Assembly: GCA_905182985.1 (NCBI GenBank)
Contig: CAJJDN010000055.1
Span: forward strand, 214,344-278,343
Direction of reading: 5' to 3'
Source: Paramecium sonneborni
Lineage: Eukaryota; Ciliophora; Oligohymenophorea; Peniculida; Parameciidae
DNA length: 64,000 nucleotides
In this document: piece by piece, positions 49,481 to 62,144 of the stretch
How the letters are laid out: each line of letters opens with the position of its first letter
How positions within the stretch are numbered: position 1 is the stretch's first letter
Program-made: the position numbers and the translations under genes
The notes under the pieces: generated by a model
Told to the model about the DNA's origin: nothing
The model's database searches: none
What the model saw: only the letters and a program-made list of their open reading frames with translations

Positions 49481-49981
49481 ATGCATTCAAGAATTAAAAG
49501 TGAAGTTATGCTTGAAACTCATAATTAGGAATTAAAACAATCAAATAGTTAAAAATTAATGAAATCTGAGTTAGATACAACACAATTTGAATAAGTATAA
49601 ATCTATAAAGGGATGATTTTGGAAGTCAAGCCAGATTAAACATTCTCACCTAATATATAGAGAAATTAATCAAGGTATCGTTAATCTTGGATCAATGAGA
49701 AGGATTAAGAATTTGAAGAGTATTCAATTTGGGAAGATTCTGAATAAATACCTGTTGGAAATAATAAAGAAAATAATCTGATATCATTTTTAGAGTTATA
49801 TAAGTATAGATATGAAAGAACTACAAAAAAACCAGTTTCCAGTTATAATGTTATTTAAATGGCAAAGAAGTAATACTTATAAATAATAACTAGACTTATA
49901 AATAGACATATTCACTCAAAAATTAAATATTCTGGAATAAACAAATTAAAATGGATAGATTTTAGAGATTGGACTAAATGA
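49481..49981 (+). CDS. Small basic protein, unknown
   Basis: The intronless frame codes 166 residues. It has a Gln/Ser-rich N-terminus, RYRQSWINEKDQEFEEYSIW in the middle and a basic C-terminal half (YERTTKKPVSSYNVIQMAKK, RLINRHIHSKIKYSGINKLK, WIDFRDWTK). No family is recognised. The frame opens with ATG 192 bp after the bromodomain stop, and ends in TGA with no shift, so it looks like a real gene. Confidence 0.65.
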
Positions 49982-50242
49982 ATAAATCTTAACCTTGATG
50001 ATTTTATATTTGTTTTAGATTTATTTATTAATATTATATTAAAAAATTAGAAAATTATGATATGATTTTGTTGTAACACTTGTATGAATTAGTTAATCAA
50101 GAGGATATAATCATAAATTATTAATTTCAGAATGTAACAAAGTAAAAAAAAATATTATTTGGAACTGATTCTAATAAAAGGGTAAAATGGAGAGCAGTTT
50201 TTCTTATAATATATTTACAAATTTTAAAGTTTTTTTTATTAA

Positions 50243-53200
50243 ATGTAATTTAATAATAAGGTAAAACATAAATTATAGCAATCAAAGAAAGAAGTTTCTC
50301 AAACACCTCCAAAAGATGAATTAGGATTAAGTCAGTAAAAACCACCTTTGGTAGATTCAAGGTCTTAATGGAATACAAATGTTTACTTGGTTCCAAAATG
50401 GGAAAAGAAAGAAATTAAAAGAGTTGATTCTTAACTTCATACTCCATTTCCATTAAGAAATTATATTAATTATGTTTAGTAACATAATGGTGGATTTTAA
50501 GAGGAATTAAATCTGGATTTTTTTAAGCATATATTTAGACATTTTGCTATAAATTAATGGTGGATAGAGGAAGCACGTAAATTCAAATAAACAATTCCCA
50601 TAAATATAATATAGAGTCCGGAAGAAGTTAGATAAAATCCCGAATATTGTAGATTGATGATGGAAAAGCAGAAGGATGATATAAAGTTTTATTAAGAAAT
50701 ACTAAGAAATGTGAAATGTCCAAATCCACCTTTTCCATCTAGATAAATTCCTGAATATCGAAAATCTATAACATATTAAGTATTAGATTTACATAGTGGA
50801 TAAGAATATAAAGATAAATCATTGTTTCAGTTATAAGATGTTTTTGTTAACAGAATTATATAGTTGATTTCTGATTAGGGAATTTAAAGTTTAGGATACT
50901 ATGATTATGTAACATTCAAGAATATAGTATAAGATAGAATAAAAGGAACTGGAGATGCTGAAAACTTTGTAAAAGTTTTAGAAATTAAAAGACTTTTTAA
51001 TTCTGTTGATTAAATTTAAAAGGAGTTTGAAAAAACTGTAAATGAATGGTAAAGAGAATAAACATAAACATCTAATAATACTAAAACTAAATTTAGAAGA
51101 TGGTAATAAGAAAAGACATTGTTTTCAGATGAGATTCTTTAATTAGCAACTAATGTAGGATTAGATTCAAATTTAGTAAGAGCAAGAAAGAATTATGAAT
51201 TGAATTAAACAGAACAATAATTTAAAGAACTTATAAAGGTTGGAGATTAAATATAATTGAGTACTCATAAAACAATACTTGATACTCTATCTAAGATTGC
51301 ATAAGAGGAATTTAATAATATATCTAGAACTAATTCAATTTTTCAAGAAGATGCTCTTTAGCTTGCTAGAGTTCAATATGAAGAATAGAAAGATTTAATA
51401 AAAAAGGAACATTCATCAGAAGATTGTTTCGCTTAATAATCTGTAGTTCCTAGTAGTAGGGAATGTAGTGATATATTTTAGAATATTGCAGGATAAAAAT
51501 AATTTATGTAAAATAATGATTCAAAGAAACAATTGGAATTTTAAGATCAAGAATAGAAATCTAATAAAAATATTTCAGGTTAAATGTAGAAACCGTTTAT
51601 GTAATATGCTAAATAACAATAATATTAGACTTAACCAAAATAGTCAAAACCAACAAATAGTACTTCACCATAAAGAAGAATACATTTGATCTCAGAGAAT
51701 AATAGTAGATCTAATAATACTAGTAGTAATTAAAATAATACGCATCGAAATTTAATTTAATCTTAAGGATAGGAAAGAATGTTATAATCATAGTGGTCTT
51801 AATAATCTTTGCATTCTATTGAAGATATCATAAACTCTAATAATGATAATGATTATAAAGTATTTAATAAGACTAATAGAGAAAAAACAGAAAAAAATAG
51901 TATGCAATTTTATTAAAAACTTGATTATAAAGACTCAAAGTAATTTGAAAATGTTTATAAAGATAAAATTGATAAGAGACAATAAAATTCTAATACTATT
52001 AGTTAACATCAATATAATATTTAATAAAGTCTAAATACTGGCAATAACAATACTAGTGTTAGTTTGGTTAATAAGAATACTAATAATAATAGTATTAATG
52101 ATGATATTTAGCTATTGAGTGAATTTGTACAACAAAATAGAATTTCATAATAAAAATTTAAAGATAAAGTTTTTAGTTAAGAAAAAGAAAAGGAAGAATT
52201 GAGATAACTCTAAGAGGAACTTGAAAATATTTCTAGAGATGATAATATGAGCAATTTTAGAAAAAACTCCTAAGAATCTTTAGATAAGGAAAAGAGCGAA
52301 GAAATTAAAAACTATAATACAAAATTAAATATAAAAGATGATAAAAAACATAAAGAAACAATTGAAAATTAAGTTAAATTAGATTATGGATATAATGTTT
52401 CTTCATCATTACCAGGATCATTATCAAATAATACAACTGCTAGAACTTCTAGAAATACTAGCAATTATACCTAAATATAAAATAAAAAATCAAAAGTAGA
52501 TAGTATTGAAGAAGCTTTAGATGAATAAATAATATAGTAATAGTAGTAATAGTAATAGTAATAGTAGGTATTAAATGAAAATGAAAATGTTAAAAAAAAT
52601 TCACCTAATAAATATTCAAGATAAACATCTACCTTAAATATATAAAAATCTAATGAGTAACGTTAAGATATAAAATAATAAACAAGAGATAGTAAACACT
52701 CAAGATAAGATAAATCATAAGGACGAGAAACAAATCTTCAAAATAATTAAATAAAAGATACTAATGATGAGACTAATAATTATTAAATTACCTAATAATC
52801 AAGTGATATGTCTCCATAAAAGTCTAAAAGAAGTACAAAAAGCCCAGAAAAAGCTAAACGATTCCAAAAGTCAGTTACTAAAATTATTGATTCAAATAAA
52901 TAAGTAAAAAAAGATTAATAAAAACCAGATGTAATAAATAAACCATTTGAGAATCAATCCTAAATACAATAAGATGTTAGAAAAAGCAGACATAGAACAG
53001 GAAATAGAGAAAAAGTTGATGAATCTTCAGAGGAAGAATAAGAATAGGAAGAAGAAGATAAAAGAAATAGTAATAGATTTAAAAGATAGAAATCATTTAG
53101 AAAAGGATAATATCATTCAGTTTCGATGCCTAAAATAGGTAAGGATGATGATCCAAAAAGATATTTATTGATTTTAAAAGAAGAACTAAAGGAAATGATT

Positions 53201-53927
53201 GATAAAAGAGTGAGTTTAAGAGAAATAAAGGAGCATATTAATTTAATACTTAGTGAGATAGCTGGAATAAAACTTGACCCAGAATTGGAATACTATCTAT
53301 AGTTATGTAATTATTTAGAAGAATATTTAAAGATAAATAAAGAGTTTTAGAATTGACTTAAGTAAATCATTAATCGAGAGAAATTCATTTTTCGACACTT
53401 CAACCAACAGTTGATTTTAATATAAAGAAAGAAATAAAAGGATTGAAATTTGCTAGAAATTGTGACAGAATTCCAAAATTATAACCAAAAGACTTAGAAG
53501 ACACATTTGTATTATAATAGTAATTAAAATAAACATATAATTTGTTAGATTGATATAAAAAGAGACAGGTGTTTTAGATTAGGAATCTTAAATATAATCA
53601 TATTAGCCAGTATTTAGATATGAACAAAGACCATAAGCAATAAAATCAGATATAGTATAGGTTTCATTAGATGTTTCAAGAAAGCAAACACCAAATACAT
53701 AACGTTAAGAAAGGACTGGGTCATTGGTTGATGTTGATTTACCAATATTAAGTTAAAGAAAGAGCACATTGTAAAATAATAAAAAGAAGAAAAAGACTCG
53801 ATATATTGGATAGACTTCTATAAAGAGAGATAAATTGAGTGAAGACTATCCTTTTCTTTATAAATACAAGCCAGAGTTATTGAAGAGTATATTGGAAGCC
53901 CGTATTAGTCTTGAGAAATTGGTTTGA
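50243..53927 (+). CDS. Large Gln/Asn/Ser-rich protein, unknown
   Basis: The 1,209-residue product has a structured N-terminal region (NYINYVQQHNGGFQEELNLD, FFKHIFRHFAINQWWIEEAR, EYRKSITYQVLDLHSGQEYK) up to about residue 400, then a long disordered part very rich in Gln, Asn and Ser, and a folded C-terminal part (PKRYLLILKEELKEMIDKR, SLREIKEHINLILSEIAGIK, and YPFLYKYKPELLKSILEARI). No family is recognised. An apparent stop at 53354 is avoided by intron 53307-53332 (26 nt); a second intron is 53520-53548 (29). Exons total 3,630 nt. The frame ends 18 bp before the next start. Confidence 0.75.
52534..52567 (+). repeat. TAG/TAA run coding poly-glutamine
   Basis: A run of TAG and TAA codons in frame codes about eleven glutamines in the large disordered protein. 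It is another example of a stop-codon microsatellite that is coding in ciliates. Confidence 0.75.
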
Positions 53928-53945
53928 TTAATTAAGATTTTATTT

Positions 53946-56900
53946 ATGATGCTTAAAATTAAGTATTCGTACATCTCAACTTAAGTGCTTCGATCATAAA
54001 ATGTTGTAAGATTTGATGCTGAAATTAAATAATCACATTTGTTAGGAGAGTAGTTTGGATAATAAGTGTTTGCTAAATTGAATTAACATCATAAGCATAA
54101 CATATTAAATCCAACGATGTTAGATCAAATATATAGATTTTTAGAAAGTTATGACTTAGATGAGACAATAAATATTATTTGGTTAGATTGTTAATCAAAA
54201 GGAACAGATTTGAAATGTATGTAATTTTAATAAGATTTAGATTTGTAACACTTGTCTTAAAAAGAAAAGATAGAATACATAAGATAGATATAAAATATGG
54301 CAGTCTTCTTTGGAAAATACAATAAAATATTAATGCCTTTAATAACAGGAGAAGCTAGTGGATCAATGGCAGCATTAGCATGTTCAACTCCATTTTAATT
54401 CTTTGATTAAAAAGGAGGAATAAGATTTAATGATGTTAATAGAGGTTTTGTACCTCATGCAGGGTAAATATATATTTAAATATTAGTGCTACATATCATT
54501 TATCAAGATTACCAGATTAATTAGGATTATTTTATGCATTGACTGGTAGATGGTTAAAGAATGAAGAAGCATTGAATACTGAGTTGATTTATGGAAATTT
54601 AAGAGATAAAAATAAAGCTATCGATTTTATTAATTAGACAATATAATAATATACAAAACATACTACTTTGAAAACATACCCAAAATAAGTTAAAAATTAA
54701 CTTATCACTTTCAGATAGGGTTAAAAGTTATTCTTAAAGAAATTAAGTAAAGAAACAAGAGTTAGAATGATTAATGAAGATGCATAATTGGTAGCATAAG
54801 AAATGTTATATAAATTAAAGAGGTTTTAAGAAGAAAATCTTATAAAGTAAAATGAAAGACGAAAATAAACAATTGCAAATCCATATTTTTAATTTAAAGC
54901 ATTGAATATTGAAAATTTAGAGGAAATGGGAATAATATCAAGAGAAAATTTAGTGAAATTAGATAAAGCTTTGATTGCTAGATGTTTTAGTGGAGATAGT
55001 GTTTAAGAAATTATGGAAAGATTGGAATCAGAACAAAATGAATTTGCATTAGAAATTTTAAAGGAATTAGAAGCTTAACCAAGATTATCTCTTGAACTTA
55101 CTTTTAAATTAATGAGATAAGCCTAGAAATAATAATGGAGAGATTGTCTTTTGACTGAATTCAATGTAGCTTCAAATCTGGCTAATAGTGGATTAATGGA
55201 AAAATAAGAAAAAGTTTAAAATATTGATTCCTTTTTCAATTAAGTATCTCCTTCAATTGATTATTTACCTAATGCACTTGAACCTGTTAAAGATTTTTAT
55301 GTTGAATATCCAGAAAATATTAGACTATTTTTGAATGAACAAAATCTTAGAAAGGGATTAATTGATAGAGCTAATTAAGAAATTGATGTAGCTTCTTTTA
55401 TGAAAAATAATGAACATATGTTAGATGGATCTATTAGAGTTTCAGATTTAAGAAAAATGAGAGCAGAAATTGCTGATTTAAAAAGAGATCTTAAAATTAA
55501 AATGGATAATTTGAAAAGCATAGTTGGATATGAAGAAAATCTTAAAAAATATTTAGAAGAAAGATAAACATATTTAAATAATATTAAAGATTTTGGAACT
55601 CTTTTAGATGACTCTATGAAAATCTTTTTTGAAAAAGCAAATTAAGCAAGATTTAATGGTTATGCTAATGTTGCCAGAATTGCATCTGTTAAACCTAAAA
55701 GAGAATTATTTTCATTAGTAAGAAACTCTATTTTAAATCATAAATTAACAGAAGAATTTGATGAAATAGAAACTATTAAAAAATAGTAAACATGGAATAG
55801 ATCTATGTAAAGATTACTCATTTTCCCAAAAGATGATAGAAAATCTTTTTATGAAAATGAATTACCAGAAAAAGTATCATAAATAATTGATAGAGAAAAT
55901 AATGAATAAGTCATTCGAGCTAAAGTTATAAGATCAAAATTATATGAAACTAGATATGGAGATCTTTATTAAGAGTTTAGTTAGTAAATCGATAAGTTTT
56001 ATAAAAATGTTATTTAAAATGTTACATAATAAAATTAATTTAGTAATATATAAGAATATTTGGAAGGAAAGGAAGTCAAAGAAATTTTAGATCAATTAAA
56101 ATAAAATAAAAATGAAATTAATATTAATTTATAAAAAGAGCCTGTAAAATAGGCTAATAAAGAAGAACTTTTAAATCAACTCAAACAGGAAATAGAATAA
56201 CTTAAATAAAAGGAAGAGATACCAACTAATCTAGAAGGTTTGATTTCACATGATGAAAATTTAAAGAGAATTATGGCAGATTTCTTTAGATGTCCTGAAG
56301 AATTTAGAACTTTATAAAACATATTCGAATAAATATTGATTTAAATTTATAGAATGAGAGCTAAAAAATTCAAACATTTAAATGAATTAGCAGTTATAGA
56401 TGATGAAATAAATGAAGCTTTGACTTTTGATTCTTTTAAAGTTATTGAAAGTAATCTAATGTTTTCGTTTTCTTATATTATATTATGTAAGTTAGAAGAA
56501 ATATATTGCTTGTTCAAGTAAGGTGGCACTTATGATGTTTAATCATTAAAATTTTAATAAGAGTATGGATTTTAATTATAAAACTTTAAATAATTTGAAA
56601 GACTATTGGATTATTTAAATGATAAATTGAGAGCAGCAGCAACATTATACAATACATATCGATAATAGACTCTTGTTGAATCAGATAAATTACTAGATTA
56701 CATTCTAACACTTTAGTCAACTAGATGGCCAAGTTTTAAATCAAAAGCAATATACACAAATCGTTTAAGTTTATTAATTAAAAAAAACTATGAAAATTAA
56801 CTAGCTGGATTAGATGAAAAACCAATCAGTTAAACTACTCCTGATGATGTTTATGGGGCTTTAGAAAGTAAATCAAATAAAATGAGCACATATTACAGAG

Positions 56901-57727
56901 AAAATATTCCCAAATTTAGGAGAGGTTAAGTTATGAGAAGAGTTTATTTTAGAGATGATTTACTTTTAGCAACTAAAAAAGAAATTGAGATTTATGGTAA
57001 AATATAAAGATTAAAAGCGCAGAAATAAAAGAAATTAATTATAGGTCTTAATCATCAACTTAAATAATTGGATTTAATTGCAGAAAGGTAAGTTGATATT
57101 ACACCTAAAGAATTATAGTAATAAAAAGAAGATTTGGAAAAAGTATTAAAAAAGAAATGGATTAGCTATCAACCCATTGAATAATGGTTTTAAGAATTAG
57201 TCTAAGAAACTTTAAATGACATCTATAATCCAGATCTTTTATTATCAGAAAGTGAATTTAAAGAATACTTATAAATGAGTTTTAATGCATAAAAAAAATT
57301 ATTAGAATCTTTAAGAGCAGAACTTATTTTAGGAGTTTAAAATGAGAGAGATGATGTAATTCAAGAATTAAAGTAATTATTATAATAATAAATAAATAGA
57401 TTCAACCCAGAATTACCAGAAATTTAAAATCTAGCATAGTAGCTGACAGTTGCAGAATCCTTCCATGTATAAGGTCTTGTTGAAGAAGTTGAACCTATTG
57501 AAACTTTATTTGTTGGTAAAAAAGGAACAATAATGAAATTTGGAGGAAAACTTCCAACTCCATTAAATGAGACATAATATAGAGAATTAAGAACTAAAAT
57601 GATTGGAAGAGTTGAATATTTGGTTGGAGATTGGGCTTAACAACCAAAACTCATTGATGAAAAAGATATTGAATTGTTGTATGATAAAATTCAATAGATT
57701 TAAGAAAAGAATAGAAATAAAAAATGA
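53946..57727 (+). CDS. Crotonase-fold pseudoenzyme (HIBCH/mS47-like) with very long extension
   Basis: The 1,252-residue product starts MMLKIKYSYISTQVLRSQNV, a plausible mitochondrial leader. Residues about 35-400 follow 3-hydroxyisobutyryl-CoA hydrolase: FFGKYNKILMPLITGEASGS, GIRFNDVNRGFVPHAGATYH, LSRLPDQLGLFYALTGRWLK. The two catalytic acids of HIBCH (in PETxxG and FPDVG) are replaced (FNDVNRG, VPHAG), so it is probably inactive. HIBCH homologues without activity serve as mitoribosomal protein mS47. The last 850 residues are helical and charged, with WQRYL-like and GKKGTIMKFGGKLPTPLNET near the end. One intron, 54464-54486 (23). Exons total 3,759 nt. Confidence 0.85.
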
Positions 57728-57819
57728 TGATTAATTTTATACATTATATGAGAGTATTGCAAAATAATTTATTTTTATAAGACTGTCTGATTTAATTAAT
57801 TACATATTTTTTTTATAAA

Positions 57820-60487
57820 TCATTAATCCTATATCAAAGGGTCATGGATATTAGAATGCTAGATTGATTAATGTATTGATCTTTCAGAATTTATAATTCT
57901 ATTTAAGTTGGATTCACAGTTAGAATACGCTGCTTCTACTTGTAAAATATCCATAAGTTAAGCTAAATTATTTTATTAATTTATAACCTTGTAAAGAGAG
58001 AGCATTTTTTAAATCTTCTGTATTTTAGCAATACAGTAGCTGATCTCCTAATTCTTCAATAAATACAATCAAAACAATGAGATAAGCATTTTTATTTGTA
58101 GATATCTTTCTAATGATTAAACTCCAAATATTATATAAAGGCAAGGATTAAACTATATTAGTATAAAAACTAATTAATATATCATAAATGATATCTTCAA
58201 TTGCAATATCATAATTTTTAAAATGTTTGATCAAATCATTATGTTGGTAATCTAAAAATTAAATTACAATATTTTAAGGAGAAAATAAGACATCTGTTTT
58301 GGTTAATGGAAAATTAATATTTCTCATTAACTCTAAGAATGAAACAAAAAGCCAAAAAGCTTAAGCTTCAGATTAGAATTAATTTCCAAAAACAGGATTT
58401 GATAATTTATAAAAAAAGTGGCTAAAAGTGATACAAATGAATTTATTAGCTATTGTAAATAAAGTATTAAGTATTGAAACATTTAATTATATTCCTCTAA
58501 CATTACAATAAATTAAAAATGTTGTTAACATGCTTTAACATTATTTATGTTAATTTGCTTAAATAATAGGTAATTTGTTCATAAATTCAATAAGATCTTT
58601 CTCTAAAGGTAAATTTAAATTAGGAATTAATTTTAATTATTGATAAATCTTTACGTTTTCACCAGGATCAACAAATCCTTAGAAATGTAACTGAAGTATT
58701 TCAATAATAGGTTTGACAACTTTATCCATTCCATTCAAAGATTGAAACCAAGTAGAAGGAAAACATTGTGGCTATAAACAAATATTTTCTATATAAAATC
58801 CTTAATATAGATTTTGAATTTCATCACCAAATCTCTCCACTTCTAGACTAGATCTCACAGTTTCAACAATTGGATTCTATATATATATAAGATATCAATT
58901 AATTACTGGAGTTCTTTATTCAATGAAATTTACAGCTATTTTTCTGAGTATACTATTTAATTATATAAACTTCAATCTATCTAGGAAAATAGGATCTATG
59001 TTTGAATGTTCAAGTATATCCATTTCTACAAATATTTTAGAGGGTCCAAATTCTAATTATACCCAAAATGATCGACCTTCATAAATAAATTAAACCAAAT
59101 CCTATAGTTATATTCTTAAAACTTATGAAGCTGTATTAGTTTCTTGTATTATAATTATTTATATATACTGATTGTCTCTATAACTTGAAGGTCCAGAAAA
59201 TCTTTAAATCCTAAATTCTCAACAATTATTGATTTATTTCCACATAATCCAAGTAAACCATCTTTAAAAGTCCAAGTCGTATAGTCTTTTCTTCTTTATT
59301 AACTCATCTAAGCTAGTAAACGAGTTGTGTAATAAGGATTTTAATTAATATTATATTGTAATCCATCTAACACTTTTTAATTTTCAATATCTTTTGTATT
59401 CTCTGTCCTCTATAATAATTTGTTATAAAGATACTTCAGATATAAATCTTACTTCTAATTAAGGTCTTATCAACTTTGTATTACTCTAAATGTACATACT
59501 AATAAATTTGATAGAAAACTTCTTTGGATTATTCTTATGAATATGAATTGCTCTATCCTACCAATATTTATAAAATCGTTTAATTTCTTAATTCTTAGGT
59601 TTAACATAAGTGATCATTTATTCTAATAATTCTAATCTTCTCCTTTCTTTTGCTTATCTTTCTAAATCTTTTTATTTTTCAGTGGCTTTCAATGATTCTT
59701 ATTCTTTTAATGATAATTACTTTAATTTCTCTTAATAATCTAATTCATCTTTATATTATTTCTCACTCTTTGCTTACCATTTTTTTATATGAAAATTGAT
59801 CACTTATCTATCTAGAGAAATTAAAAAGTTTTCATCTAATTTAGCTTTTTGCTTTTTCTTTTGATTCATTAATGCTGCATAATTTCCCAAAAGTTCAGAA
59901 AATGATAATGCCCAAGTATATGTAAATTTATCTTCGTATTCTTAATAACAATATTCAAAACATCTTGCTACTAATTTTGGTTTTATTTACAATAATTTTT
60001 CAATTATCAAATATCTTTACCATTTAATTGCCTAGTTTTTATCTTTTCTATATATATAGACACTAGAATGTCCTTTTTCGAATTCTATTAATAACCTTGC
60101 CATATCACCATTTTTGTTAAACCAAATCTTTTAATCAGCAGCTTTGGTTTCAACATATACTCTTTAATAAAGAGGAAATGTTTTTACAGGCTTATGATCT
60201 TTAAGTTGTTAAAGTAAATGCTTCTCAAATTTTACTTATCTATCCAAATAACCACCTGTAACACTACTCTTCTTTTACATTACCATTTCTTCTTTCTTTT
60301 AATCAATACTCAAACAAAGACTCATGATCATTTCATCCGTAATCAGTTCCTTATTTGCTATATTCTATTATTCTTCTTTGAATTATTATCTAAAAGATTT
60401 AATAAGAAGACTTTGATAATCATGCTTAGCATAAGTCAACCAACCAAAATCAATTTTCCTTCCTTCACAAATTTATTAATTTTGCAT
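57820..60487 (-). CDS. Coiled-coil protein with TBC-like C-terminal region
   Basis: The 853-residue product has an N-terminal domain (VYVETKAADQKIWFNKNGDM, SSVYIYRKDKNQAIKWQRYL), a coiled coil near residues 240-320 (KQLSLKEQESLKATEKQKDL), a region with TTWTFKDGLLGLCGNKSIIV and LVQFIYEGRSFWVQLEFGPS, and a helical C-terminal part (FLDYQHNDLIKHFKNYDIAI, YNIWSLIIRKISTNKNAYLI) that resembles the TBC region of TBC1D31. The GAP finger motifs are not seen, so GAP activity is doubtful. Introns are 59410-59434 (25), 59143-59168 (26), 58877-58906 (30) and 57963-57987 (25, starts GTT). Exons total 2,562 nt. The ATG at 60487 is the first in frame. Confidence 0.78.
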
Positions 60488-60935
60488 ATGAATTTATATA
60501 AATATTATTTTATCAAAATCAAAATGTAACTAGTTTTAACATATGATAACTTATTTTATTTGTTTTAGTGAAGTTACTATTATTTATTAACCGGAAAAAA
60601 TATTCTGAAGTAATATTAATTTAAATCTTAATATCACTTAATAAATTTAGTTAAGCAAAACTTTGTATTTATTTTCATTAAATCTATTCATTTTATTATA
60701 AAACAGTTTAAGATTAACCTCTCTTTCTGTTATAATTATAATTAATTGCAGGTTTATTCTAAATTATGTAAATTTTAATTGTTCATTTTAAAAAATGTAT
60801 TAGAACGAATACTTTTTTTACTTAAGAATTAACATGGAAATTATCTGATTAAGTTATAAAATTAAATCTAAATTAAATCATTAAAAAAGCTTTCTCAAAG
60901 ATTTAATCAATTATTTTTTTATTTTAAAAAATATA
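60488..60935. other. Intergenic, no gene recognised
   Basis: This 448-bp gap lies between the TPR gene's stop and the start of the coiled-coil/TBC-like gene, both minus. It is AT-rich with no protein-like frame. It holds the 3' end of one gene and the promoter of the other. Confidence 0.5.
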
Positions 60936-62144
60936 TCATGGCTATATTAAAGAGTCCAAACATTCTTCTAATTTAAATTAACAATAAAAAATACTTTTTC
61001 GTTCTTATACCCATAAATTCTTTTAGTTGATACTTAATACCTTATCAAAATAGATTAATGCTTCTTCATATCGATTCTGATCTTGTAAAATAACACCTTA
61101 AAATTAATTATATCACTAACCCTTTGTTTCTAATGAACCAATATGATTTGGATTAATTTTTAGTGAATAATCAATTATTTCTGATGCTTCTTTTAGCATT
61201 TTCAATAATCTTAATGCGTTACCTTTGAATTAATAAATTTTTTACCCTTACAGGCTAATGAAGGACAATCTTTTGGATTTATTTTTAATGCCTTGTCTGC
61301 CCAAATAATTGCTTCTTCATATTAACAAAGTCTTCTAAAACAGGCAGCTATAGTATAAAATTAGCTTTTACATTTTAAATATAATGAATTTTGATGTTGA
61401 GAATTTATTTCTAATGCTTTATCTGCATAAATAAGTGCCTCATTATATTTACTTAGCATCCTTAAGTTCTCACCTAAAATTTTAAATAATCATTCTACCT
61501 TTACACCACAATGCTTGGTAATTTTTGGGATTAAAACTTATGGCTTAATCAAATATCTTTATTGCTTCTTGATAATTGCTTTCATTTAAATATAAATTAT
61601 AGCCTAATTACTAATATAAAATACCTTATTAATATAATTCTTTAGATTTTATTATATCATTTTTGGATTATTGATAATAATTCAATTGATTTAAGTTTAA
61701 ATCTGAATTTAATTTTATTAATTGATCTTTAAAAACTTAAGATGAATTTAAAAATTGTTTTAGAAACACTTAGTTAAATTATTCGAATTAAAGACTTTCA
61801 AAAAATATAGAATTCATTTATTTAGGGTTAAGTTTAAGAAATTCACTTCTTGTAATTTGATATTTAATTCTAATATTTCTAATTAATTAATAAAAAGATT
61901 GATAAACTAAATCCATTTGAATATTTAATTAATCAATTAATTGATCAGTTTTTCTTTAGATTTACTCTATGTGATCAAATAAAATTGGTAATTCATACTA
62001 ATGTTAGGGATGAGAAACATGAGTCCCATTTCTATTACATTACATACAATATAATCTATCAGCCTTACAAAATTCATCAAAACATACTAATTTTACGTTA
62101 TTAATATGTTCTGTATTAGCGCATTTTATTATTACTTAACTCAT
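60936..62144 (-). CDS. TPR protein with B-box-like zinc finger N-terminus
   Basis: The 370-residue product starts with a Cys/His cluster at about 18-50 (CFDEFCKADRLYCMQC and HVSHPQH) like a B-box or RING-associated zinc finger. A helical middle follows, then TPR repeats from about 185, including YQEAIKIFDQAISFNPKNYQ, YNEALIYADKALEINSQH, YEEAIIWADKALKINPKD and YEEALIYFDKVLSINQKN. Each is 34 residues. Introns are 61474-61498 (25), 61348-61371 (24, 3n stopless), 61223-61245 (23) and 61097-61120 (24, starts GTT), each at the same place in a TPR unit. Exons total 1,113 nt. Such zinc-finger/TPR proteins are common in Paramecium; no partner is known. Confidence 0.85.

Noticed and set aside
50261..50278. 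An 18-nt GT...AG segment near the start of the large Gln-rich gene, as a possible intron.
   Set aside because: It is shorter than all other introns here, the frame is open without removal, and no homology calls for it.
60218..60529. A 103-codon plus-strand frame opposite the coiled-coil/TBC-like gene.
   Set aside because: It is antisense to a well-supported frame and shows only Leu/Ile/Phe-rich text from complementing Lys/Asn codons.
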